Under the pieces are notes generated by a model, which did no database searches, was not told the DNA's origin, and saw nothing but the letters and a program-made list of their open reading frames with translations. A program made the translations under genes and the position numbers. Below, in pieces: positions 1 through 7,591 of a stretch of DNA of 17,034 nucleotides; the stretch's first letter is position 1; every line of letters starts with the position of its first letter. The DNA comes from JAGNXB01 sp964471595 (GTDB lineage Bacteria; Bacteroidota; Bacteroidia; Chitinophagales; Saprospiraceae). The stretch lies in the NCBI GenBank assembly GCA_964471595.1, contig CAYYGN010000043.1:1-17034 (forward strand). The letters run 5' to 3'.

Positions 1-618
1 CTTCGTCTCGCGCAGTTCCGCCATCGAGAGTTCCTGCTCCGTCTTCTGCTGGGACCACACGGCAAAATGGTCCTGATCTTCCCGGCTTATCTTGTACTGT
101 TCCGCCAGATTTTCAGCCGTCTCCCCCATAGCCTCGGTGCCAAACTCGGCCTTCATACGGGGGTGAGCAAATCGCCAGCCAAAACTGCTGTCGTACATCT
201 GCGCATCACGGCCGTAGGCGGTGGTGGTCTTGGAGATGACCCAGGGATCCCGGGTCATGTGCTCAACCCCTCCCGCGAGGAATAGCTCTCCTTCACCCGA
301 CCGGATGGCCCGCGCGGCCTGCATGACCGCCGACATCCCTGAAGCACATAGCCGGTTGACCTTTTCGCCCGGTACGCTGACCGGAATTCCGGCGAGGAGC
401 AGGGCCATCCGGGCGACATTGCGGTTGTCCTCGCCTGTCTGATTGGCGCAGCCGAGAATGACGTCGTCCCACTTGTCGGGCGGTATGGCGGGATGCCGGG
501 CCACCAGGGTGCGAAGGACGTGGGCAGCAAGATCGTCGGCCCGTACATCTGCCAGGCCTCCGGCAAATTTTCCGATCGGGGTGCGCACCCCATCCACAAT
601 CCAGGCAGTTGGTGTCAT
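1..618 (-). CDS. Thiolase family acyl-CoA acyltransferase (3-oxoadipyl-CoA/acetyl-CoA thiolase-like), N-terminal 206 residues
   Basis: This is the 5' part of a thiolase gene whose 3' end lies beyond the left edge. I translated it by hand: 206 codons are open from the ATG at 616-618 to base 1. The thiolase N-terminal half is clear: VDGVRTPIGKFAGGL near residues 8-22, the nucleophilic-Cys motif NRLCASGMSAV with Cys91, and AGGVEHMTRDPWV near 115-127. The segment GWRFAHPRMKAEFGTEAMGE followed by TAENLAEQYKISREDQD resembles the PcaF/PaaJ 3-oxoadipyl-CoA thiolases of aromatic and phenylacetate degradation. A general acetyl-CoA acyltransferase of beta-oxidation is equally possible because the C-terminal half is missing. 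By family, it makes or cleaves a 3-ketoacyl-CoA through a Cys91 acyl-enzyme in the cytoplasm. A -7-like box lies 15 nt upstream of the ATG. Family certain, substrate not. Confidence 0.93.
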   Translation of the reverse strand, partial: MTPTAWIVDGVRTPIGKFAGGLADVRADDLAAHVLRTLVARHPAIPPDKWDDVILGCANQTGEDNRNVARMALLLAGIPVSVPGEKVNRLCASGMSAVMQAARAIRSGEGELFLAGGVEHMTRDPWVISKTTTAYGRDAQMYDSSFGWRFAHPRMKAEFGTEAMGETAENLAEQYKISREDQDHFAVWSQQKTEQELSMAELRETK

Positions 619-633
619 CAGGAGGATTTGGTA

Positions 634-641
634 CAAAGATA
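634..641 (-). promoter_or_regulatory. Bacteroidota-type -7 box (TATCTTTG) for the thiolase gene
   Basis: On the minus strand this reads TATCTTTG, a full match to the Bacteroidota sigma-factor -7 consensus TAnnTTTG. It ends 15 nt before the thiolase ATG, so the leader would be very short. No TTG sits at the usual distance of about 19 nt upstream; the nearest is 26 nt away. The box is judged on the -7 element and its position only. Confidence 0.5.
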
Positions 642-752
642 GGTCCCGGCGTCATTGCCATTCTCTTCAAGGGGCAGGAAACCGTCCGGTTGCCTCTTTG
701 TGAACCTTTCCCCCGCCACCCGCATTTTCCCTCCAAAACCAAACCCGTTTTC

Positions 753-1244
753 ATGCGTATTGTGCCCCGCCTCATTGGGATTCTCCTCATGACCAGCATA
801 AGTCTGCCCGCCCAGGAGATCCAATTTTCCGTCCGCACCAGTTCCGATACCCTCCTGGAAGGTCACCTCCTCCAACTCACCTACCACATTGAAAACGCCG
901 ATGTCCGTTCCTTCCAGCCACCTGATTTCCACCCCTTCGACATCGTCAGTGGCCCCCAACAGTCCACCTCCATGCAAATCATCAACGGCAAGGTGAGCCG
1001 TCAGGCCAGCATTACCTACCTGCTCCACGCCAGAAAGCAGGGCTCGTGGATACTCCCTCACGCCCGAATCTCGGCCGGCGATCAAAACCATGAATGCCCG
1101 GGACCCACCATCGTGGTCCACCCCAATCCGGCCGAATTGCCGGATCCCCGTTTTCCCGGCTGGAAACCCAAAGAGGCACGACCGGAACCCGGCGATTCGA
1201 TCCGGGAGAAGCTGTTGGGCAACCGCCGCTCTTACCGGCTCTGA
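753..1244 (+). CDS. Short BatD-like exported protein (single oxygen-tolerance domain)
   Basis: The protein has 163 residues. Residues 1-20 form a signal peptide (MRIVPRLIGILLMTSISLPA, then QE). The rest matches the first domain of the BatD/oxygen-tolerance family: LLEGHLLQLTYHIENAD, SFQPPDFHPFDIVSGPQQST and SMQIINGKVSRQASITYLL are its typical strands. Full BatD proteins are several times longer, with more beta domains and a C-terminal membrane helix; this one stops after one domain with a charged tail. The ATG at 753 is chosen because it starts the signal peptide; the frame is open upstream to 609 but without coding character. No batA, batB, batC or moxR gene is next to it. The last 13 bp overlap the convergent gene at 1232-2197. 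By family it works in the periplasm, perhaps in a surface or stress-related complex; its actual role is unknown. Confidence 0.75.
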   Translation: MRIVPRLIGILLMTSISLPAQEIQFSVRTSSDTLLEGHLLQLTYHIENADVRSFQPPDFHPFDIVSGPQQSTSMQIINGKVSRQASITYLLHARKQGSWILPHARISAGDQNHECPGPTIVVHPNPAELPDPRFPGWKPKEARPEPGDSIREKLLGNRRSYRL

Positions 1245-2197
1245 TCCGACCCGGGTGGATCCAGGACTTCCAACAGAAAATATCCGTCATCTCCCTGGCG
1301 CTGATAACGCGGCATCAGGATGAGAGCATCCACCGGCGACACCAGATCCTCATCGCCGTCCTTGCCCAGCCACTGCCCCCGGTGCACCGGTTGGAAATTG
1401 ATAAATCCGGGCGCCAACACAAAGGCATCCTGATGGCGGATCGGGTGTACACCAATCACACGGCACACCCTCGGCAGATCCCGCGAGTATGCTTCCAGGA
1501 TGGCATCATGCCGGTTTTCCACATCCTCCGGCGCCACCATGCCCAAAGCCCTCATGCACGCAATGACAGCCGCAATGGCCCGGTCCACCGACAGTGGATC
1601 CGTATGTTGCCCGGCTTCGAAGGCAAACGAAAGCGCCTCCCTGCCCAGGACCTCCGTGCGGAAATAGTGCATCGTTGTGCCCCGGATGCCCGCCAACAAC
1701 CCGAGAATCACCGGTGCATGCAATTGAGCTGCCAGCGCCATACTGTCGGGATCGTCGGTAGCAATGCAGAAAATGCCCCCTCCTGCCGTCGTGGTGTGGA
1801 GATCCATGACCACGACCGGACTTTCGGGATACATGGCCATCAGTTCGTCAGTCTCCCGAAGCAAAGCCCGCATTTCGGCCTCCTCATCCTGCAAGGCGGT
1901 GGGCGGCAGACGCCGTATCCGCGCTACCTCTTCCGGATCCCACATCCGGTTCATATCCCGCGCCATGAATCGGCGGCCCTCCTGCAAAGCCCCCAGATTG
2001 CCGGCAAGCCCGGCCAGACAACCCCGAAACACAAATCCGGGACGGAGGCGCTCCTCCTGGTCCAGGAGATTGAAAACCCGTTCCAGAGCCTGAATACCGG
2101 CGGGCTCGTTGCCGTGCATGGCTCCCGTCACGATCAGTAGTGGACCCGGCAATCTGCCGCCATACATCCCAATCCGCCTTGACCGCCGGGTATCCAT
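1232..2197 (-). CDS. Succinylglutamate desuccinylase/aspartoacylase family zinc hydrolase
   Basis: The protein has 321 residues. The M14-like AstE/AspA zinc site is visible: TGAMHGNEPAG gives His28 and Glu31, MDLHTT gives the third ligand His134, ARDMNRMW (80-87) is the substrate-carboxylate Arg/Asn motif, and FEAGQH supplies the probable catalytic Glu194. By family it hydrolyses an amide bond of an N-acyl amino acid or related compound in the cytoplasm. No arginine-succinyltransferase pathway genes are nearby, so the substrate cannot be assigned. The ATG at 2197 is the first start after an in-frame TGA at 2213-2215. Just before it is TATCTTCG, one mismatch from the TAnnTTTG box, so the message may have almost no leader. 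The gene follows the giant secreted protein by 39 bp on the same strand. Confidence 0.85.
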   Translation of the reverse strand: MDTRRSRRIGMYGGRLPGPLLIVTGAMHGNEPAGIQALERVFNLLDQEERLRPGFVFRGCLAGLAGNLGALQEGRRFMARDMNRMWDPEEVARIRRLPPTALQDEEAEMRALLRETDELMAMYPESPVVVMDLHTTTAGGGIFCIATDDPDSMALAAQLHAPVILGLLAGIRGTTMHYFRTEVLGREALSFAFEAGQHTDPLSVDRAIAAVIACMRALGMVAPEDVENRHDAILEAYSRDLPRVCRVIGVHPIRHQDAFVLAPGFINFQPVHRGQWLGKDGDEDLVSPVDALILMPRYQRQGDDGYFLLEVLDPPGSDQSR

Positions 2198-2236
2198 GGA
2201 GGGCGAAGATAATCAGGTCCATCAGGCCGGTGGCCT

Positions 2237-5200
2237 TTACCGCATTATCAAGACATCGCCCTTGAAAAGCCGTTCCTGACCATCCGGCCACCGGAACAAC
2301 ATCGCATAGACAAAAACGTCCAGCTCGGCGGGACGCCCCCTGAACGATCCGTCCCATCCGACATCAGGATCCCCCAGATTGAATCCGCCACTCCGGAATA
2401 CGGCATTGCCCCACCGGTCGTATATCATGAAGTCAACCACCTCCACTTCCGGGTCGCCAAATGGCACAAAAAGGTCATTGATCCCGTCACCATCGGGACT
2501 GAATGCAGTAGGTATGAACACACGGCGGACAATGACTTCCACCCAAAGAGCGTCTTTGGCCTTGCAACCTGCTGCATTGATTGCCTCCAGCGTCACCTGG
2601 AAAGAGGAATCCCGTGCCCAAATGAGCGGCGTCAGGCAGCCGGGACACAAGGGAGGATCCCATTTCAACGAAATGATGGTGGCCGTGTCCGGGTAAACGA
2701 CCGGAAACAACGTCACCCTGCTTCCCGATTCCAGGACCAAGTCAGGTCCCAGTTCAATCGTGAAAATCGACTCTCCAGGCACCTGGATCAGGGTGTCCCA
2801 CCGGCATCCCGCGGCATCAAAGACCTCCAGCCTGGTCGGACCCGGCACCAGGGCCGGCCACAGACCCGGAAGCAGTGTATCCCCGTTGGCTATCAATCGG
2901 TATGGCCCGGCACCACCGGCCACCGGCCAACTGGTCATCTGGGGCAACACGCCATCACATGGGTCCTGCTCAATGGCCGGGAAAGCTGTCAGTAAAGGGG
3001 GTTCGGTCAATGTATCACCGAGGACGATCTCGCATCCTGAGGCATCGGTGATGGTCAAGCCATAAGTGCCTGCCCCGATCCCGGTCAGGGTATCAGCGGC
3101 CTGTCCCGTGGACCACCAGGTGGAAAACGGGGGCACACCTCCGGAAACCGGCATCCAGGTCAATGCGCCTGACTGATCTCCGGCACAGGCAAGGTCATAC
3201 CCGCCGGATGTGCCAATTTTAAGCAATTGCGCCAGGAAAGGCGGAGGAACCGGGACGGCCACCGTATCGGTCCAGATGTGTTGTTGGGCATCCTCCAAAT
3301 GCAGGTAATAAGTGCCAGGGGGCAGATCGGCCAGCAAAAAGGGAATGCCGGAGGTCAACCATATCGAATCCCTTACCGTACCGCTGATGCTGTCCGTCCA
3401 AATCACCCATACCGGAAAAGCCCCCGATGCCGCCTGTAGCAGGATACTTCCTTTATCTCCTGCACAGACACCGGGCATGACAACCGGATCCACTTGCAGC
3501 TGACAACTGTCTTCCGAAAGAAGGAGGGTCGTCGTGATGATGATACTGTCACATCCATGGACATTCGCCAGGGTTTGTACGACGATGCCCGTATCGGCGG
3601 GCAGACAGGAAGACAACCATCGCTCCTCCCGGGAGGAAGGCAGCAAAGCGATCGCCGTTATAACGGTGCTGTCACATCCCCACTGATTGGCGCCTACCCA
3701 TACCGTAGTATCCGCCTGGGAGGGATCACAGGTCGAACCGGTCAGGGTCAGGGTATCCGGATCCCGGAGAATGGTCTCTATCAGGACAATACTGTCACAA
3801 CCGGCCTGGTTGCTGAGGAGGAGGGTGTCCCACCCGGCCTGGGAGGCGTCACAGGTCGAGGTGGTCAGCATGACGGTATCGGCTTCCAGAAAGGAAATTT
3901 CGGTCACTACCAGGCTGTCGCATCCAAACTGGTTGGTCAACAGTACCTGGAATACCCCAGTGTCCGGAGGATGGCAACTGGTCATCTGGATCAGCGTGGT
4001 ATCCCCTGCCTGAAGCCGGATAACGCGAATGACCACACTGTCACATCCGTTCAAACCAGTCAGTACTGTTACGGTAAGACCCGTATCCTGGGGATGACAA
4101 CTGCTGAGGGATAATTGTACGGTATCCGATAGCCACAAAACCACGGATACCGTATCCCGTGCCTGGCAGCCGTTGCTGTCCGTGACCATTACCCAAACCG
4201 GACCCCCAATGCTTACCGGTACAGAAGGTGAAGTTTCGCCGTTTGACCACAGATGCCCGGTGAATCCCGGTCCTGTCGTCAACATGACCGTGTCTCCGGC
4301 ACAAAGAGCCATAGGTCCGGCAATCTGGACCATTGGGGTTGGGAAGGTATCTACCAGATAAGTCACCGTATCGCGACAACCCGACGAGTCCACGGATGCC
4401 ACAAAATACATTCCCGGATCACCGACCAGTATTTGAAGCGTACTGTCTCCGGTTGACCATACCCAACCGGCAATCCCGCCCGACAAGGACAACAATACCG
4501 AATCGCCCGCACAGAAGAGGGAGTCGCCGGAAACGACCGGTGGTTGGGCGCTGCCTTCTTCAACGGTCCATTGGGCGACGGCGGTGCAGCCCTCGGCATT
4601 GGATACTGTCACCGCATATGTTCCTGACTGGGATATGGTCGTTTGTGCAACGGTATCCCCTGTTGTCCACTGGTAGGCAACAAACAGGTCGTCGACCTCA
4701 AGCAAAGCGCTTTGGCCGGTACAAATCCTGTCTGGACCGTAGATGAACGGATCGGGCAGTGGTAGTTCGAATATCTCCACCCAGTCAGTCCCCGTGCAAC
4801 CGAAGGCGTTGGTCACAACGACTTCATAAGCACCGGGCCATTGGATGGGTTCCGTTTGGTTGTAACCCCCGCTGGACCACTCGTACAGTGAAAATCCCGG
4901 ACCGGCATCCAGAAAAATGGTCGATCCCGGACAAATAGCCGTAGGGCCGGTAATTTCAGGGTAGGGAGCCGGATACTGATCGATGAGAACAGAGGCCGAG
5001 CCTGTGCATCCCCCTTCATTGGTCACCGTCACCGAATAGGTTCCGGGTGTCTGAACAGCGATGGCAAAATCCGTGGCGCCGGTACTCCAGAGGATGGCCG
5101 TATAATTCCCGTTGACCGAAAGGACAATTTCCCCGCCTTCACATACCGTCGAGGGTCCATCGATCACGGGCACGGGATCTGAATAGGCTACTCCTACATT

Positions 5201-6109
5201 GAAGGATTCTTCGGCCGAACAACCACTGGCATCCGTAACGGTGACGGTATAGGTACCGGCTTCCAGTCCTGCCAGATCTTCGGTTGTTTCTCCATTCGAC
5301 CACACGATATCCGGATTGGAGAGGCAATCACCGCTGACGGTCAGGTCTATGGTCCCTTCACTACTGCTGCTGCACAAGGCATCCTCAATGACCGCATCCA
5401 ACTCGATATCCGTGGCGCAGCACACTTCACCGCCGCAATGAAAGATGAAATCGCATTCCGATGCGGGCAGGTCCACATAAACAGGATTGTTTTCATCCCC
5501 GTACAGCAGGGTGATGACATCAATGCCCGTCATGTCGTCAATCCGGAAGGTAAACGAATAGCCGCACCCGAGGCCTCCCACCACACCTCCATCGGTGCAG
5601 CACTGGTCCCACACGAAATTACCGGTAAAAGTGGGCGGAGCGCCAGTGAGTTCACCTGCGTCATCCGAAACCGCCACATAGGCCGAATTGGGCATGCAAG
5701 CAAGGGTGGCTTCAAGGGTGCCGCCACTTCCGTCATTGGGCAAATCGGCGATGAAAATAAAACTGACCTCTCCGGATCCCGTGTCCTCATAGAGCATGAG
5801 AATCAGATGGTTGGACTGCTCGAAGCCGGTATTGGCACAAGACCCAAGAGGGATTCCATAGGAGAAAAACGAAACGGCCGATTCAGGCCCGGAGAAAAAG
5901 GGGAGCGACATGCTGAACGCCCCGTGGGATACCGTACAAGGACATACTGTGGCGCTTTGACCGGCTGACGGGCTTTTCTCCGGCAACGGCGTCAAGCCGT
6001 CAGCTTGTATTGCCGTTGGTAAGACCGGATGGCCACCAAGGGGAAGGGACATCCCATGCACCGAAGGAAGTAACAAACAAAAGAGCAGGAAAATCCTTAA
6101 AAAAGACAT
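2237..6109 (-). CDS. Giant secreted modular protein with Ig-like, GCDS and SprB-like repeats and a T9SS CHU_C tail
   Basis: The protein has 1290 residues. Order of parts: signal peptide 1-19; an N-terminal region to about 235 with many paired cysteines (CPC near 56, CC at 170-171, CGGEVCC near 225-231); an SprB-like module 236-305 (WSNGETTEDLAGLEAGTYTV); five 70-residue Ig/PKD-like modules 312-661, each with a W[ST]xG strand and a GC close to the end; five 41-residue repeats 662-866 with an invariant GCDS; further SprB-like modules to about 1105; a PKD-like module near 1115-1193; and a C-terminal CHU_C domain from about 1196 (VFIPTAFSPDGDGINDLF, then YDRWGN and a VGWDG). By family the tail directs export through the type IX secretion system and surface attachment. 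The repeats suggest a stalk or adhesin. The N-terminal part may be the ligand-binding head; this is inference. A TATATTTG box lies upstream. Confidence 0.93.
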   Translation of the reverse strand: MSFLRIFLLFCLLLPSVHGMSLPLGGHPVLPTAIQADGLTPLPEKSPSAGQSATVCPCTVSHGAFSMSLPFFSGPESAVSFFSYGIPLGSCANTGFEQSNHLILMLYEDTGSGEVSFIFIADLPNDGSGGTLEATLACMPNSAYVAVSDDAGELTGAPPTFTGNFVWDQCCTDGGVVGGLGCGYSFTFRIDDMTGIDVITLLYGDENNPVYVDLPASECDFIFHCGGEVCCATDIELDAVIEDALCSSSSEGTIDLTVSGDCLSNPDIVWSNGETTEDLAGLEAGTYTVTVTDASGCSAEESFNVGVAYSDPVPVIDGPSTVCEGGEIVLSVNGNYTAILWSTGATDFAIAVQTPGTYSVTVTNEGGCTGSASVLIDQYPAPYPEITGPTAICPGSTIFLDAGPGFSLYEWSSGGYNQTEPIQWPGAYEVVVTNAFGCTGTDWVEIFELPLPDPFIYGPDRICTGQSALLEVDDLFVAYQWTTGDTVAQTTISQSGTYAVTVSNAEGCTAVAQWTVEEGSAQPPVVSGDSLFCAGDSVLLSLSGGIAGWVWSTGDSTLQILVGDPGMYFVASVDSSGCRDTVTYLVDTFPTPMVQIAGPMALCAGDTVMLTTGPGFTGHLWSNGETSPSVPVSIGGPVWVMVTDSNGCQARDTVSVVLWLSDTVQLSLSSCHPQDTGLTVTVLTGLNGCDSVVIRVIRLQAGDTTLIQMTSCHPPDTGVFQVLLTNQFGCDSLVVTEISFLEADTVMLTTSTCDASQAGWDTLLLSNQAGCDSIVLIETILRDPDTLTLTGSTCDPSQADTTVWVGANQWGCDSTVITAIALLPSSREERWLSSCLPADTGIVVQTLANVHGCDSIIITTTLLLSEDSCQLQVDPVVMPGVCAGDKGSILLQAASGAFPVWVIWTDSISGTVRDSIWLTSGIPFLLADLPPGTYYLHLEDAQQHIWTDTVAVPVPPPFLAQLLKIGTSGGYDLACAGDQSGALTWMPVSGGVPPFSTWWSTGQAADTLTGIGAGTYGLTITDASGCEIVLGDTLTEPPLLTAFPAIEQDPCDGVLPQMTSWPVAGGAGPYRLIANGDTLLPGLWPALVPGPTRLEVFDAAGCRWDTLIQVPGESIFTIELGPDLVLESGSRVTLFPVVYPDTATIISLKWDPPLCPGCLTPLIWARDSSFQVTLEAINAAGCKAKDALWVEVIVRRVFIPTAFSPDGDGINDLFVPFGDPEVEVVDFMIYDRWGNAVFRSGGFNLGDPDVGWDGSFRGRPAELDVFVYAMLFRWPDGQERLFKGDVLIMR
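3512..4126 (-). repeat. Five in-register 123-bp units coding the GCDS repeats
   Basis: Each unit codes 41 residues (662-702, 703-743, 744-784, 785-825, 826-866) with GCDS at positions 27-30 of the unit and a Cys at position 10. The GCDS codons lie at 4037-4048, 3914-3925, 3791-3802, 3668-3679 and 3545-3556, exactly 123 bp apart each time. DNA identity between units is low apart from these codons, so the array is old and held by selection. GCDS repeats are a known element of Bacteroidota surface proteins. Confidence 0.9.
4127..5176 (-). repeat. Five in-register 210-bp units coding Ig/PKD-like modules
   Basis: Five modules of 70 residues fill 312-661 of the giant protein. The core tryptophans are W341, W411, W481, W551 and W621, and the late cysteines are C368, C438, C508, C578 and C648; both series are spaced exactly 70 residues. 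Each module opens with a GP[STDM] or SGDS turn and a C.G motif (for example GPSTVCEGGEIVL). The array runs directly into the GCDS repeats. Confidence 0.88.
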
Positions 6110-6150
6110 GGCGGCATGGTACTCAGAGGATAAACTCCGAACGCAAATGC

Positions 6151-6158
6151 CAAATATA
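6151..6158 (-). promoter_or_regulatory. Bacteroidota-type -7 box (TATATTTG) for the giant surface protein
   Basis: TATATTTG on the minus strand matches TAnnTTTG and ends 41 nt before the ATG at 6107-6109, a normal leader length. No clear -33 TTG is seen at the right spacing. It lies in the 118-bp gap after the peroxidase gene, so the giant gene can be expressed on its own. Confidence 0.5.
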
Positions 6159-6227
6159 GTCCATCACCCCCAATGATCATCTGATAATGAAAAATTTCGG
6201 ACCGGAGTGACAACCATAAGGCCCGTG

Positions 6228-6800
6228 TTAGCGGATCATCCTGGTGATCTCATCATCCATCGGGTCCACTTTCTTGCCAAAATGGCCGATGAGCCGGCCT
6301 TCTGGTGACACCAGAAATTTGTGGAAATTCCAGGTCACTTCATGGAAAGTCTTTCCATCCAATGGCTGGTGGCACAACCATTGATATACCGGGTGCTGTT
6401 GGGGACCCTTCACGTTTATCTTCTCCGTCAAGGGAAAGGTCACCCCGAATTCCATCTCACAAAAGGCCTTGATCTCTTCTGCGCTTCCGGGCTCTTGTCC
6501 CATGAATTGATTACAGGGAAATCCAATGACCACAAGTTTGTCACCATAGAGGGTATAAAGCGATTGCAGCCCTTTGTATTGGGGTGTGTATCCGCATTGG
6601 GAAGCCACATTGACACAAAGCACATATTTGCCTTTGTAGTCGGACATGCGAAGGCTATCACCGGAGATGCCGGCAACGACAAGATCGTGGAATGACCTGT
6701 TAGCCACCTGAGTGATTGACCCCTTCGAAGGCCTTTGGTTTGTCGTCAAGGCGAATCCGGCCAGCAATACCACCAGCAGGAGGATGATCAGATAGTTCAA
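6228..6800 (-). CDS. Membrane-anchored glutathione peroxidase-family thiol peroxidase
   Basis: The protein has 190 residues. Residues 2-20 form a hydrophobic signal anchor or signal peptide, followed by the GPx fold. NVASQCGYTPQYKGLQ holds the peroxidatic Cys69 (Cys, not selenocysteine). GFPCNQFMGQE (93-103) holds Cys96 and the catalytic Gln102. Cys114 (IKAFCEMEFG) sits where thioredoxin-dependent members carry the resolving Cys. WNFHKFLV (157-164) supplies the catalytic Trp and Asn. By family it reduces hydroperoxides with thioredoxin-like donors; the N-terminus suggests the periplasmic side of the membrane. The start is a TTG at 6798-6800. The frame stays open upstream to a TAA near 6855 but has no ATG or GTG there, and the next in-frame ATG would remove the export signal. 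Divergent from comF, with 80 bp between the starts. Confidence 0.92.
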   Translation of the reverse strand: MNYLIILLLVVLLAGFALTTNQRPSKGSITQVANRSFHDLVVAGISGDSLRMSDYKGKYVLCVNVASQCGYTPQYKGLQSLYTLYGDKLVVIGFPCNQFMGQEPGSAEEIKAFCEMEFGVTFPLTEKINVKGPQQHPVYQWLCHQPLDGKTFHEVTWNFHKFLVSPEGRLIGHFGKKVDPMDDEITRMIR

Positions 6801-6880
6801 AACCGTTATTTGGGATAAAAACAGGAAAATGGTTTCCCGGTTTTGTTCGTCTTGTTATTTTAAAGTCCTCGTTGCAATCC

Positions 6881-7591
6881 ATGAAAGTCATGGCCGGGTT
6901 CAGGGAATGGATGGATGACTTGTTGGGGTTGGTATATCCACGCTTGTGTGCCGCTTGTGGCAGCGCTCAGCCTTTGGGTGGCCATTGCCTGTGTCTGCAT
7001 TGTGAATGGGACCTTCCCCGGACAGACTTTCACCGGGTCGCCGACAATACCATGTCCCGTCGACTCACGGGCCGTTTCCCCCTGGAGGGTGCTGCCGCCA
7101 TGTTTTACTTCCTGAAAGATTCATCGGTTCAACAACTCCTTCATCGCATCAAATACCAGGGCCAACGCCAGGCAGCCCATGATCTGGGTCGGTTTTACGG
7201 CAGAGAGCTGATGGAATGCCAGCCATTTGACGAGGCCAATGCCATCATTCCCGTCCCGTTGCATCCCCGTCGTCAGCACTTTCGCGGATTCAACCAAAGC
7301 GCATGGTTTGGGAAGGGCTTGTCCTCTGTGATGGAAATTCCATTACTGGAGGATCGTCTGGTCCGGACAAAAGCCACACTTACCCAAACATCCATGTCCC
7401 GTTCGGAAAGACTGGACAACATGAAAGGTGCCTTCCGGTTGAAAAGTCACAAAGGACTTGCCGGTCAGCACATTCTGCTCGTGGATGATGTCATGACCAC
7501 AGGAGCAACGCTTGAGGCATGCGCGCTGAGCCTGTTGACCGTGCCGGGAGTCCGGATTAGCTTGGTCACATTAGCAATTGCCCGGGATTAA
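6881..7591 (+). CDS. comF: ComF family protein (phosphoribosyltransferase fold)
   Basis: The protein has 236 residues. An N-terminal zinc-finger-like part has Cys23, Cys26, Cys38 and Cys41 (CAACG and CLHC). The C-terminal phosphoribosyltransferase part has the PRPP-loop motif LLVDDVMTTGAT at 199-210 and the ComF signature RGFNQS at 135-140; PVPLHPRR (125-131) is also typical. In other bacteria ComF acts in DNA uptake or with the recombination machinery in the cytoplasm; many members have no proven substrate. The ATG at 6881 is chosen; a TTG nine bases upstream and an ATG at 6890 are alternatives. No clear TAnnTTTG box was found in the gap it shares with the peroxidase gene. Its stop overlaps that of the convergent next gene in the four bases TTAA. 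Confidence 0.92.
   Translation: MKVMAGFREWMDDLLGLVYPRLCAACGSAQPLGGHCLCLHCEWDLPRTDFHRVADNTMSRRLTGRFPLEGAAAMFYFLKDSSVQQLLHRIKYQGQRQAAHDLGRFYGRELMECQPFDEANAIIPVPLHPRRQHFRGFNQSAWFGKGLSSVMEIPLLEDRLVRTKATLTQTSMSRSERLDNMKGAFRLKSHKGLAGQHILLVDDVMTTGATLEACALSLLTVPGVRISLVTLAIARD

Noticed and set aside
1094..2140. 348-codon open frame on the plus strand
   Set aside because: It lies antisense to the zinc hydrolase, whose metal-binding motifs are complete; the frame has low-complexity His/Arg/Pro-rich composition.
1232..2197. Assignment as AstE of the arginine succinyltransferase pathway
   Set aside because: No astA, astB, astC or astD gene is nearby, and the family motifs do not separate AstE from aspartoacylase or other members.
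1884..2357. 157-codon minus-strand frame that could extend the zinc hydrolase upstream through a frameshift
   Set aside because: The hydrolase frame is complete from its own ATG with all motifs; the other frame is a shifted reading of the same DNA and of the giant gene's 3' end.
3512..5176. CRISPR-like or DNA-level satellite repeats
   Set aside because: The periodicity is at the protein level within one reading frame; the DNA units have diverged and there are no spacers.
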